Shown: positions 1 to 7,411 of the stretch, one piece after another
Position numbering within the stretch: position 1 is the stretch's first letter
Layout: each line of letters begins with the position of its first letter
Assembly (NCBI RefSeq): GCF_002949795.1
Contig: NZ_CP026692.1
Location: 6,060,545 to 6,124,544, forward strand
Direction: 5' to 3'
From: Nostoc sp. 'Lobaria pulmonaria (5183) cyanobiont'
GTDB lineage: Bacteria; Cyanobacteriota; Cyanobacteriia; Cyanobacteriales; Nostocaceae
Length of the DNA: 64,000 nucleotides
Notes under the pieces: generated by a model
Database searches by the model: none
Told to the model about the DNA's origin: nothing
Seen by the model: the letters and a program-made list of their open reading frames with translations, nothing else
Program-made: the position numbers and the translations under genes

Positions 1-96
1 AAAACTCAGAGGTAGACTTAGAATATAGCCAAGAATCGTAAATACTAAAGCTGTAGGAATAGTCAGCTTCAAGTTTTGAAATAGTAATGAGCGCAT
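1..96 (-). CDS. N-terminus of a membrane protein (partial, runs off the window)
   Basis: An open frame begins at an ATG at position 96 and continues leftwards to base 1 (32 codons, no stop). It starts MRSLLFQNLKLTIPT and continues into a strongly hydrophobic stretch, as in an N-terminal membrane anchor or signal anchor. It starts only 21 bases after the stop of the response regulator on the same strand, so co-transcription is likely. A sensor kinase is a reasonable guess for a gene behind a NarL-type regulator, but nothing visible proves it. Confidence 0.5.
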   Translation of the reverse strand, partial: MRSLLFQNLKLTIPTALVFTILGYILSLPLSF

Positions 97-117
97 AAAA
101 CAAAAAATTAGCTAACT

Positions 118-795
118 TTAAACCAAGCCAGAACGCAGTGCCACAACTGCTGCTTGCACGCGATCGTCCACTGCTAATTTATTCATAATCCCCCGGACGT
201 GAGTTTTGATGGTGTTGGGACTGAGATAGAGTTTTTCGGCAATCTCTGGGTTACTCAACCCGTCTACCATCAGCTTTAACACTTCTAACTCGCGCCCAGA
301 TAAGTTGGCGGTGTTGGTGGTGGGTGAAGGCGGTTTGAGATTATCAATTACTCGCCGTGCAATTTGAGGATCGAGATAGGCTGCACCATCGACTGCGGCC
401 GCGATCGCACTTAACAATCTTTCCACACTTGCACCTTTTATACAATACGCATCTGCACCGCTAGATAGTGCTGCAATAATTTCTGTCTCCGTTTGATGAG
501 ATGTTAACATCACCACATGAGTTGCTGGCAGCGCCGCCTTAATTTGCTGTGTTGCGGCAATGCCATCCAATCGCGGCAATCCAATATCCATAACCACCAA
601 ATCAGGTTTCAGTTGCAGTGCGGCTTGAACTCCCAAATAACCATCTTCTGCTTGTCCAACAATCTCCAACTGAGGATGAGCCATTAATGATTGCTCTAAT
701 CCCAATTGCATCATCGGATCGTCTTCGACAATTAACACGCGCAATGGCGGAGCATTGACCGGTAAATTTAAGGGATAGCGAGTATCTAAAGACAT
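118..795 (-). CDS. NarL/FixJ-family response regulator
   Basis: This is a two-domain DNA-binding response regulator of 225 residues, the usual length. The receiver domain (about residues 18-135) has the acidic pair D25-D26, the phospho-acceptor D70 in VVMDIGLPRLDG, T98 and K120. The C-terminal LuxR-type helix-turn-helix (about 163-223) carries the family pattern SGRELEVLKLM, NPEIAEKL and SPNTIKTHV. It should act in the cytoplasm as a phosphorylation-dependent transcription factor. The partner kinase is unknown; the partial membrane-protein gene 21 bases downstream is a candidate. A heptamer repeat lies between it and era. Confidence 0.93.
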   Translation of the reverse strand: MSLDTRYPLNLPVNAPPLRVLIVEDDPMMQLGLEQSLMAHPQLEIVGQAEDGYLGVQAALQLKPDLVVMDIGLPRLDGIAATQQIKAALPATHVVMLTSHQTETEIIAALSSGADAYCIKGASVERLLSAIAAAVDGAAYLDPQIARRVIDNLKPPSPTTNTANLSGRELEVLKLMVDGLSNPEIAEKLYLSPNTIKTHVRGIMNKLAVDDRVQAAVVALRSGLV

Positions 796-814
796 TTTTA
801 TTTATTAAGAGTTA

Positions 815-888
815 TTAGTCATTTGTCATTTGTCCTTTGTCCTTTGCTTTTTTTGCTTGGCAATGACTAATGACAAATGACCAATATA
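815..888. repeat. Degenerate heptamer repeat (TTTGTCA / TAATGAC type)
   Basis: The spacer between the response regulator and era is mostly tandem degenerate 7-mers, such as GTCATTTGTCATTTGTCC and later AATGACTAATGACAAATGACC. This matches the class of short tandemly repeated repetitive sequences known from heterocystous cyanobacteria. The same family recurs near 22160, 30500, 35840, 38890, 40630 and 52610. Confidence 0.8.
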
Positions 889-1863
889 TTATTCTTCCAC
901 GCGATAGCCTAACTCTGCTAAACTAATCCGCGACTGTCGCCATTTTGGCTGGACTTTTACAAACAATTCTAGGTAAACTTTGCCAGCGATTAACTTTTGA
1001 ATTTGTTCGCGGGCTTCACTACCAATTGCTTTGAGCATTCCTCCACCTTTGCCAATGAGTATGCCTTTTTGGGAATCACGCTCGACGTTGATGGTAGCAA
1101 GTACGCGAGTAATGCTGGGAGTTTCTTCTACTAAATCAATGGCGATCGCAACTGAATGGGGTACTTCTTCACGAGTCAACAATAAAATTTGTTCTCGGAT
1201 TAATTCACCCATAATAAAGCGTTCTGGCTGGTCAGTTACTAAGTCGGGAGGATAATATAATGGTCCAATTTCTAAATGTTTAATTAATAATTCTTGAAGT
1301 TGCGGTAATCCGGTACTAGTCTTGGCAGAAAATTTCACTATTTCCCATTCATGGGACTGGGCCATTTGAGCGTAGCTATCATCTAGAAACTGCGAATCAG
1401 CAGGTTGTTGGTCGATTTTGTTCATACCCAGAATTACTGGTGTTTTGCTGCGACTGAGCAAATCGGCAATATAGCGATCGCCCGAGCCACAAGCCACAGA
1501 TCCATCTACCACAAATAACACTACATCTACCGATTCAATGGCAATTTTGGCATTTTGCACCAATACTTCGCCCAATTGATGATGGGGCTTATGAATTCCT
1601 GGCGTATCTACAAATATTAACTGCGCTTCTGGTGTAGTTAATACACCGCGCAAACGGTTACGTGTAGTTTGTGCTACTGGTGATGTAATGGCAATTTTTT
1701 GTCCTACTAACTGATTCATCAAAGTGGATTTACCGACATTTGGACGACCAACAATGCCGATAAAACCTGATTTGAATTCAGGAGGAGCCTGGGGAATTGT
1801 TACTTCTCCTGAAAAAGAGAAAGTGTAATTTTCAATACTAGTCACCTTTGGCTCCACCCTCAT
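889..1863 (-). CDS. era: GTPase Era (16S rRNA-binding ribosome biogenesis factor)
   Basis: Era binds the 3' end of 16S rRNA and assists 30S assembly. The GTPase domain shows G1 GRPNVGKS (39-46), G3 DTPG (86-89) and G4 NKID (148-151). The C-terminal KH domain has the GKGG loop (271-274). At 324 residues it is slightly longer than E. coli Era because of an extension of about 30 residues before the G domain, which is common in cyanobacteria. The ATG at 1861-1863 is the first in frame. Its start region lies in a duplicated stretch: a decayed second copy of the first codons sits about 118 bases upstream. Confidence 0.97.
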   Translation of the reverse strand: MRVEPKVTSIENYTFSFSGEVTIPQAPPEFKSGFIGIVGRPNVGKSTLMNQLVGQKIAITSPVAQTTRNRLRGVLTTPEAQLIFVDTPGIHKPHHQLGEVLVQNAKIAIESVDVVLFVVDGSVACGSGDRYIADLLSRSKTPVILGMNKIDQQPADSQFLDDSYAQMAQSHEWEIVKFSAKTSTGLPQLQELLIKHLEIGPLYYPPDLVTDQPERFIMGELIREQILLLTREEVPHSVAIAIDLVEETPSITRVLATINVERDSQKGILIGKGGGMLKAIGSEAREQIQKLIAGKVYLELFVKVQPKWRQSRISLAELGYRVEE

Positions 1864-2240
1864 ATTTTATAGCTGGGATAACTTGGTTTTTTCTTAGACA
1901 CAAAATAGGCATAAAATTACCCTGGCATTTTTAGGGATTGCTTTTGCCGAGGTTTAATCTACTACTGGCTCTACACTTATATTTTACACCTGAGATAACC
2001 TTAGTTGTAGTATTAATGAGTCAGAATTCAATAGTCAGAATATTAAAAAAATTAAACTCCAAGTTTACCTCATTTCATCAGTAATCATACCAAACCCACA
2101 TAAATTCTGACTTCTGGCTCAAGAGTTGCTGAATTTTTAGACTTTGTTTTTTTTAGATACAAAAGAAACATAAAATTACTTTGGCATTAACAGGGAGGAC
2201 TTTTGCTTAAGTTTAATCTGCTGCTAAATTTGGCTTAATT
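1851..2240. repeat. Imperfect duplication of the era start/upstream region
   Basis: Bases 1851-1885, covering the era start codon (GGCTCCACCCTCATATTTTA), recur with changes at 1969-2003 (GGCTCTACACTTATATTTTA). Bases about 1888-1978 recur at about 2145-2240 (both contain CATAAAATTAC, then TTTTGC, then GTTTAATCT). The second copy is split by about 140 bases (2004-2144). On the minus strand the copy at 1969 still reads ISVEPVVD before a stop, against MRVEP in era. This accounts for most of the 412-base era-pfkA gap, which holds no gene. Confidence 0.65.
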
Positions 2241-2275
2241 TTCATCGATTGCTTAATATATACATTTGGATCAAA

Positions 2276-3373
2276 ATGTCAATAAAAAATGTGGGAGAAC
2301 CCAAACGCATAGGAATTCTTACGAGTGGAGGTGATTGTTCTGGCTTAAATGCTGTGATTAGGGCTGTAGTAAATTGTGCTGTAAATACTTACGGCTGGGA
2401 GGTTTTAGGAATTCGTCAAGCGACTCTAGGATTAATGGTGCGTCCGCCACAATTCACCAAGCTGGAAGTTGATCGAGTTGACTCGTTGTTAACTGCGGGT
2501 GGCACAATGTTGGGGACAACCAATAAAGGCGACCCTTTTGCCTTTCCAATGGCGGATGGAAGTTTATGCGATCGCTCCGAAGAAATTATTGCAGGTTATC
2601 ATCAACTAGGTTTAGACGCTTTGATTGGTGTTGGTGGCGATGGTAGCTTGGCAATTTTGCGTCGCCTCGCTCAACAAGGTGGTATTAATCTAGTTGGTAT
2701 TCCCAAAACCATTGATAACGATATTGGCATTACCGAACACGCTATCGGTTTTGATACAGCAGTAAATATTGCCACAGAAGCACTAGATCGGTTACATTTT
2801 ACTGCTGCAAGTCATAGCCGAGTCATGATTTTGGAAGTAATGGGTCGTGATGCTGGACACATAGCAATAGCTGCGGGAATTGCAGGGGGAGCGAATGTAA
2901 TTTTAATTCCCGAAATACCTTATACAGTTGAACACATTTGCCACAAAATCAAAGAACGCCAAAATAAAGGCAAAAACTATTGTTTGATAATCGTTTCCGA
3001 AGCAGTTCGTACCCAAGGCGGCGAAAATGTGACGATTACCAATCGCTTAGGTCAATCTCGATACGGAGGAATTGGCGAATATTTAGCCGATGAAATTATT
3101 CAGCATATTGATGTCGAAACGCGAGTCACCGTTTTAGGACACATTCAACGGGGTGGAACTGCTTCACCACTGGATAGATTAGTTGCAACAGCCTTTGGCG
3201 TAGCGGCGGTTAATCTAATTGCTGAAGGTAAATACGATCGCATGGTGACATGGCAAAATCGCCAAGTATTAAGTGTACCAATTACAGAAGCGATCGCTCA
3301 ATATAGCGCTGTCGATCCCAATGGTACTTTAGTTAAAACTGCTCGTGGTATGAGTATTTATTTAGGAGACTAA
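2276..3373 (+). CDS. pfkA: 6-phosphofructokinase
   Basis: The enzyme phosphorylates fructose 6-phosphate to the 1,6-bisphosphate in glycolysis. From the ATG at 2276 it has 365 residues. Motifs include the phosphate-binding loop TSGGDCSGLN (16-25), GGDGS (120-124), PKTIDND (143-149, catalytic D147), MGRDAGH and the effector/substrate segment GHIQRGGTASPLDR. A TTG at 2249 would add nine residues (LNIYIWIK) unlike the family, so ATG was chosen. G123 in GGDGS with K144 in PKTID is the combination that, in characterised families, mixes the ATP-type glycine with the PPi-type lysine. The phosphoryl donor is therefore not certain from sequence, though ATP is more likely. Confidence 0.95.
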   Translation: MSIKNVGEPKRIGILTSGGDCSGLNAVIRAVVNCAVNTYGWEVLGIRQATLGLMVRPPQFTKLEVDRVDSLLTAGGTMLGTTNKGDPFAFPMADGSLCDRSEEIIAGYHQLGLDALIGVGGDGSLAILRRLAQQGGINLVGIPKTIDNDIGITEHAIGFDTAVNIATEALDRLHFTAASHSRVMILEVMGRDAGHIAIAAGIAGGANVILIPEIPYTVEHICHKIKERQNKGKNYCLIIVSEAVRTQGGENVTITNRLGQSRYGGIGEYLADEIIQHIDVETRVTVLGHIQRGGTASPLDRLVATAFGVAAVNLIAEGKYDRMVTWQNRQVLSVPITEAIAQYSAVDPNGTLVKTARGMSIYLGD

Positions 3374-3463
3374 ATTGATTGGGGAGTGGGGAGTTTAGTC
3401 GGGTATCTTATCTCTCACGAAGATTTAGGATTGCTATATAACTGTAAACCTAATTCTCTACTT

Positions 3464-3835
3464 TCATTTAAACGGATTCACAATCTCTAATTGACCAGGT
3501 AATACTAACCCATCCTGCATATCTTCAGAATAGAGAATTGTTGCTTCTGCGGAAAGCGTACAAGCAACAATTAAACCATCCCAAAAAGAAAAATTATATC
3601 GACTGCGGATATCCGATGCAGATTTCAAAATACTCAGGTTGAAATCTACCACAGTGCAGCGACGATAAAGTGACTGAATCACAGCTTTAATTTGTTCTTC
3701 GTTAAAGGCTGCTTTTTTCAGTAAATTGATTCTCTCTTTTATACCGATACAACTCAATTTTAGCCCTATTAGTCTCATAAAATTCACACGCCAGTTGTTT
3801 CTCCTTTTGGGAGAAGGGGGAAGAGACGCTTGCAA
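3464..3835 (-). pseudogene. 5'-truncated PIN-domain (VapC-like) toxin remnant
   Basis: The frame (123 codons) matches only the C-terminal two thirds of a VapC-like PIN ribonuclease. From about INLLKKAAFNEEQIKAV onward it follows the family, including the motif SFWDGLIVACTL with its acidic residue, LYSEDMQDG, and the typical ending IVNPF. The expected N-terminal strand with the first catalytic aspartate (LDTN) is missing. The first 30-odd codons are unlike the family, and one stretch overlaps GGGAGAAGGGGGAAG-type repeat sequence. No antitoxin gene is adjacent. It is probably inactive. Confidence 0.7.
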
Positions 3836-3843
3836 AAAAACTC

Positions 3844-4971
3844 CTAACTAATAACTCCCAAGACAAATTCACCTTCATTCACAGCTTGATTGGTTGCGAC
3901 ATCATAAACTAATCCATCTTGTTGAGCATAGACATCAATTACACTAGGTAACTTACCTTCTTTATTAAAACTGAGAATTTGATACAGCTTTTGTCCAGCT
4001 TTGACAAAACTACCTAATGCTATTCTCGATTGAATCATCCCACCTGCGATCGCATAATATTTTTTCCGGTTACTGCTAGATGCAAAAGTCATTTCATGGG
4101 TTTTTGTGTCATTCGATAAATTAGGAATTTGCAGTACACCTTTTCGGGCTAAATAGTTTTTCACACCCCTTACACCTTTAGCAACTGAATCAGGGTTCAT
4201 TTGCATTCCTGAGCCTAATTCCAGTGTCCAAGCTTCCACATCAAACTTGATTTCTCTACCTAAATCTTGAAAACAAGCTTCTAGTGCTAACCAAGGTTTG
4301 ATAAAAGCTTCATCAAAAGCATCACCATCATATTTATCAAGTAAGATTCCGAAATCAAGTAGGAAGTATTTTGCACTGTCTTCTCGATTTCGGAAGTAAT
4401 AAAGGTAGTCTAATGCTTGATTTGTAGAACTATGCAAATCAATTAAGTAGTCTGCATCTAAACTGATATTTTGTAGCTTGTAGGCAAAAAGGTCAGTGTA
4501 AGGAACACCAACAGAAGAATTAATTTCTTCTAAAATTTTTGCGAATTGCTGCTTAATTATAGTTAGATAATTTTGTCGAACGACTTCTAGATCAATATGA
4601 AGTTGAGATTTAGTAAAAGCTACTAAATCATCAGCTTCTTTCTCGTAATCCCAAAATATGCGATTCCAGTCTTTGGCTTCATAAACGCAGTAACGTCCAG
4701 GGGAAAAATGGTGAGCGCGTTCATTTGTCCCCATTGGATTACAAACGGGAACTAGCCAAATTTCTCCAGCTAAATCTGAATCATTTATTGTTAATAAAAA
4801 CTCAATTAGCTGGTGAATAACGGCATTACCAGCAATTTCTGCACCGTGTAGATTAGATTGAATATAAACCTTTTTACCAGGTTGAGCGCCGATGAATTTG
4901 TATAGTTGTAAGGATAGGCGATCGCCCGAAGCCATTTGACGTAATACAATGCTTTCAATAACTGGCAGCAT
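3844..4971 (-). CDS. Succinylglutamate desuccinylase/aspartoacylase-family zinc hydrolase
   Basis: This 375-residue protein belongs to the M14-like AstE/AspA family, which cleaves an acyl or amide bond on a small carboxylate substrate with a single zinc ion. The zinc ligands are visible as NLHGAE (H42, E45) and a later DLHSS (H180). NPMGTNERAHHF (78-89) is the family's substrate-binding arginine region. The C-terminal 80 residues form the usual beta-rich lid. There is no signal peptide. It stands alone on the minus strand beside the VapC remnant, and the substrate cannot be read from context. Confidence 0.85.
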   Translation of the reverse strand: MLPVIESIVLRQMASGDRLSLQLYKFIGAQPGKKVYIQSNLHGAEIAGNAVIHQLIEFLLTINDSDLAGEIWLVPVCNPMGTNERAHHFSPGRYCVYEAKDWNRIFWDYEKEADDLVAFTKSQLHIDLEVVRQNYLTIIKQQFAKILEEINSSVGVPYTDLFAYKLQNISLDADYLIDLHSSTNQALDYLYYFRNREDSAKYFLLDFGILLDKYDGDAFDEAFIKPWLALEACFQDLGREIKFDVEAWTLELGSGMQMNPDSVAKGVRGVKNYLARKGVLQIPNLSNDTKTHEMTFASSSNRKKYYAIAGGMIQSRIALGSFVKAGQKLYQILSFNKEGKLPSVIDVYAQQDGLVYDVATNQAVNEGEFVLGVIS

Positions 4972-5205
4972 GAAACAACTCAGTGATGATTTTAGTAAAT
5001 TATCGCTGTATATGTACTGAATTAAAAGCCTAGTCCAATAGAATTTGCTGATTTCATTTGCGTAATCAGTTAACCTCTGCGTGAATTACTAAGATAAGTT
5101 AGCATCACATTAACTAGTGTTAGGGGTAGCTATGGCGCAGAATTGGTTGCGATCGCACAAAGCGCACTACCCTAAAGAGCGATCGCATAAGCTTTTGTCA
5201 AAAAG

Positions 5206-5365
5206 TTGTAATGTTAAGGCTTAATGTCGTAACGTTAAGCCTTAATCTTATGGTGCTGGTGATTAATGTTGTAATGTTAAGGCTTAATGTCGTAACGTTA
5301 AGCCTTAATGTTATAGCGTTAAGCCTTAATCTCGTAACCTTAAGACTTAATGTTGTAATGGTGAC
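5206..5365. repeat. Tandem ~18-bp array (GTTAAGCCTTAAT units)
   Basis: About eight imperfect 18-base units alternate between GTTAAGGCTTAATGTCGTAA and GTTAAGCCTTAATCTCGTAA forms. Because AAGGCTTAA and TTAAGCCTTAA are near-palindromes, the array is also rich in inverted repeats. It encodes a monotonous LxLNVVT reading frame that I regard as non-genic. It lies in the 750-base gap between the aspartoacylase-like gene and the antitoxin genes. Confidence 0.75.
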
Positions 5366-5462
5366 GACAAGACATTCACTTATAACTGCGATCGTTGATT
5401 CAAGAACTAATAAATTCTCTCTAGGTAATTTTCTAGGAGATATCGATTTTGGTAAATAGAAT

Positions 5463-5586
5463 GTAGGTTGGGTTGAGGGACGAAACCCAACACCTCAAAA
5501 TCTTGTAATTGTTGGGTTTCACTCCGTTCAAACGCCACTTCACTCAAGTCGGGAAACCCGCCCACATGAGTGCCTCCCCAACCTAC
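5463..5586. repeat. MITE-like element with GTAGGTTGGG terminal inverted repeats
   Basis: The 124-base element begins GTAGGTTGGG and ends CCCAACCTAC, a perfect 10-base terminal inverted repeat. Inside, GTTGGGTT at 5468 pairs with AACCCAAC at about 5484 to form a second hairpin. There is no coding capacity for a transposase. The GTAGGTTGGGTT...AACCCAAC pattern is a common dispersed element in filamentous cyanobacteria as far as I know. Confidence 0.65.
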
Positions 5587-5647
5587 GCATCTGTTTTCTT
5601 TTTTTCTGGAATTGGTATTAATCACAACAAAATAGTTATTCAGAAGT

Positions 5648-5677
5648 GCGATATCTACGGCGGGCTACGCCTACGCA
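5648..5677 (+). repeat. Small dispersed repeat (GGGCTACGCCTACGC family), copy 1
   Basis: A 30-base sequence beginning GCGATATCTACGGCGGGCTA and ending CGCCTACGCA. It matches three other places in the window with one to three differences (7137-7166 on the opposite strand, 12530-12558 and 56002-56031). It carries no reading frame of its own and sits 45 bases upstream of the first antitoxin gene. Confidence 0.8.
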
Positions 5678-5722
5678 ATATTTACGCAGTGTTCTATCCT
5701 AGAAATAAAAAGGAGCAAAAGT

Positions 5723-6007
5723 ATGCAAGCCTACAAGCTAAACGCCACAATTGATGAATCAGGTCATTTAATTATTGACGAACCTCTAAATATTGCTCCT
5801 GGAAAAGTGGAAGTGATTATTTTGCAGCCAGTTCTATCCTTAGAAAATTCTACAGAAACCCCTACTGAGTCACAGCCAGAGAAGCCGAGAAGAAAGTCTA
5901 AAGTAAAAGCATTTGAAGGTTTATTTGAAAATGCCCCACCAACACCACCAGACTTTGACCCAGACCAAGCCAGATGGGAAGCTTTAAAGGAGAAACATAA
6001 TCTGTGA
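5723..6007 (+). CDS. Putative antitoxin, copy 1 (orphaned duplicate)
   Basis: The 94-residue protein begins MQAYKLNATIDESGHLIIDE, an AbrB-like beta-rich N-terminus (about 1-40) typical of antitoxins encoded ahead of PIN toxins. A charged linker and a C-terminal tail (PDFDPDQARWEALKEKHNL) follow, which would wrap the toxin. It has an AGGAG ribosome-binding site at about 5711. The next gene is a close paralogue whose first 110 bases are about 90% identical, so the duplication is recent. The stop overlaps a GTG (GTGA at 6004-6007), as in the second copy, but the frame opened there ends after 14 codons, so this copy has no toxin. Confidence 0.7.
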   Translation: MQAYKLNATIDESGHLIIDEPLNIAPGKVEVIILQPVLSLENSTETPTESQPEKPRRKSKVKAFEGLFENAPPTPPDFDPDQARWEALKEKHNL

Positions 6008-6063
6008 AAATGCCTGAAATATTATTTAATTATATATATTATATATAGATGAGGAAAACCAAT

Positions 6064-6354
6064 ATGCAAGCCTACAAGCTAAACGCAACAATTGATGAAT
6101 CCGGTAATTTAATTATTCACGAACCTCTAAATATTGCTCCAGGGACGGTAGAAGTGATTATTTTGCAACCAGTTCCATCCTTGGAAAGTTCTAGAGAAAA
6201 TCAAATTCAGTCCCAGCCTGAAAAGCAAAAAAGAATAGTGGAATGCTCTATACCCATTTTGAAAGAGTGGTTAGAAAGTACAGAGCCGACTCCTTCAGAT
6301 TTTGACCCCGACCAAGCCAAATGGGAATATTTGAGGGAGAAACATAATCTGTGA
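6064..6354 (+). CDS. Putative antitoxin, copy 2 (paired with the PIN toxin)
   Basis: This is a 96-residue paralogue of the preceding gene with the same N-terminal MQAYKLNATIDESG and C-terminal DFDPDQAKWEYLREKHNL, and a divergent middle. The ATG at 6064 was chosen over 6049 because it aligns with the paralogue and follows GATGAGGAAAACC. Its stop overlaps the GTG start of the PIN gene by four bases (GTGA), the usual translational coupling of antitoxin and toxin. It probably neutralises the toxin and represses the operon. Family assignment rests on context and the short AbrB-like N-terminus. Confidence 0.78.
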   Translation: MQAYKLNATIDESGNLIIHEPLNIAPGTVEVIILQPVPSLESSRENQIQSQPEKQKRIVECSIPILKEWLESTEPTPSDFDPDQAKWEYLREKHNL

Positions 6355-6770
6355 GAGTCTTACTAGACACTAATATAATTTTGGATTTTGCTCTTGAACG
6401 CCATCCCTTTTACAGCAATACTATACAAGTATTCTCATTTATTTATCAAAAACAAATAGAAGGTTATCTTTCTGCTTCTACTTTTAGTGACCTCTACTAC
6501 ATCATTCGGAAAGATAAAGGTCGAGCATCTGCTCTATCACTTTTAAATAGAATTGTAACCTTCTGTCAAATCACAACAGTAGACAGTACCACAATCAACA
6601 TGGCATTAACTGCTAACTTTAGAGATTTTGAAGACGCTATTCAATACAGCAGTGCGGTACTCAATCATTTAGATGCTATTATTACTCGCAATCCTAGAGA
6701 TTTTCCAGTTGCTACTCCCAGAATTATCACACCTGAAGAGTTGATTCAGGAACTAACAAATACTCCATAA
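6351..6770 (+). CDS. PIN-domain toxin (VapC-like ribonuclease)
   Basis: This is a 139-residue PIN domain protein. The acidic active-site residues are visible as D6 in LLDTNIILD, D47 in STFSDLYY, D92/D95 in RDFEDAIQY and D117 in NPRDF. PIN toxins of TA modules are Mg-dependent RNases that cleave tRNA or rRNA. The RDFEDAIQ and ITRNPRDF pattern suggests the PIN_3-like branch. It starts with GTG overlapping the antitoxin stop, as expected for a coupled TA operon. Confidence 0.88.
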   Translation: MRVLLDTNIILDFALERHPFYSNTIQVFSFIYQKQIEGYLSASTFSDLYYIIRKDKGRASALSLLNRIVTFCQITTVDSTTINMALTANFRDFEDAIQYSSAVLNHLDAIITRNPRDFPVATPRIITPEELIQELTNTP

Positions 6771-6789
6771 ATAATTAAGTCAAATATAT

Positions 6790-7143
6790 ATGAATCCCCA
6801 ATTAACCTCTATCGAAATCCAAAAACTTCAGCAACTTCTCCAAAACGATACCCCAGCGCAACAAGCGCTTACTACCCTACAGCACCACAACGGCAATCTA
6901 GAAGCTAGTTTTGATGCACTCTGGCAAGAGAAAGTTGGCAAAACAGATTATAGTAAGGGCAAAAAATCTCTTTTGCAGCTGACTCTCGACGAAATCCGCG
7001 CGGAAATCTGTGGTGATGATGGTTTACGGGGCAAAATAAAAGAATACACTAATAACCCTGGTAGTGCTTCTTTGTTCAACAGCATCATTGGCTCCCTGGT
7101 TGCCGTTGCAGCAGTGCATGGAATACCGATTGATGGTGCGTAG
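6790..7143 (+). CDS. Small hypothetical protein whose 3' end is formed by a dispersed repeat
   Basis: I do not recognise this 117-residue protein. Residues about 5-47 are helical and UBA-like (QQALTTLQHHNGNLEASFDALW). The middle is charged and residues about 95-112 are hydrophobic (SIIGSLVAVAAVHG). The final codons and the TAG stop lie inside the dispersed repeat at 7137-7166, so the natural C-terminus may have been cut. It follows the PIN toxin by 19 bases on the same strand and could be transcribed with it. No function is inferred. Confidence 0.55.
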   Translation: MNPQLTSIEIQKLQQLLQNDTPAQQALTTLQHHNGNLEASFDALWQEKVGKTDYSKGKKSLLQLTLDEIRAEICGDDGLRGKIKEYTNNPGSASLFNSIIGSLVAVAAVHGIPIDGA

Positions 7144-7166
7144 GCGTAGCCCGTCGTAGACATCGC
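7137..7166 (-). repeat. Small dispersed repeat (GGGCTACGCCTACGC family), copy 2
   Basis: This is the reverse complement of the repeat at 5648, 12530 and 56002, beginning TGCGTAGGCGTAGCCCGTCG. It overlaps the stop codon (7141-7143) of the preceding small gene and so supplies its last codon and stop. Confidence 0.8.
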
Positions 7167-7275
7167 AACAATTGTCGTGTTATATATTTTTAAAATTGGA
7201 ATAAATGTTTTATGCAAATATACTGAGCCAGAGAGTGAAGGAAAGCAAGGGAAAAATAATAACTCCTAACTCCTA

Positions 7276-7370
7276 ACTTTTGACTTTTGACTTTTGACTT
7301 TTGACTTTTGACTTTTGACTTTTGACTTTTGACTTTTGACTTTTGACTTTTGACTTTTGACTTTTGACTT
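7276..7370. repeat. Heptamer tandem array, about 13 x CTTTTGA
   Basis: A nearly perfect run of the 7-mer CTTTTGA occupies about 93 bases, among the purest arrays in the window. Perfect units suggest recent expansion. There is no coding potential. It lies between the small gene ending at 7143 and the histidine phosphatase, downstream of both. Confidence 0.92.
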
Positions 7371-7402
7371 CCCCGTTCGCGTAGCGTCTCGCAGAGAAGG
7401 GG
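7371..7402. repeat. Small dispersed repeat with CCCC...GGGG ends
   Basis: Directly after the heptamer array is a short GC-rich repeat, CCCCGTTCGCGTAGCGTCTC followed by GCAGAGAAGGGG. Its ends pair (CCCC with GGGG) and its centre is near-palindromic (GCGTAGCGTC). It resembles the small dispersed repeats of Nostoc. It ends ten bases before the stop of the phosphatase gene. Confidence 0.55.
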
Positions 7403-7411
7403 CTAACTCCC

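Noticed and set aside
5211..5459. 82-codon plus-strand frame over the 18-bp array
   Set aside because: Monotonous LxLNVVT repetition dictated by the DNA repeat, with no sign of a gene.
7276..7370. CRISPR-like appearance of the heptamer array
   Set aside because: Units are 7 bases with no spacers. No repeat-spacer arrays or cas genes were found in the window.
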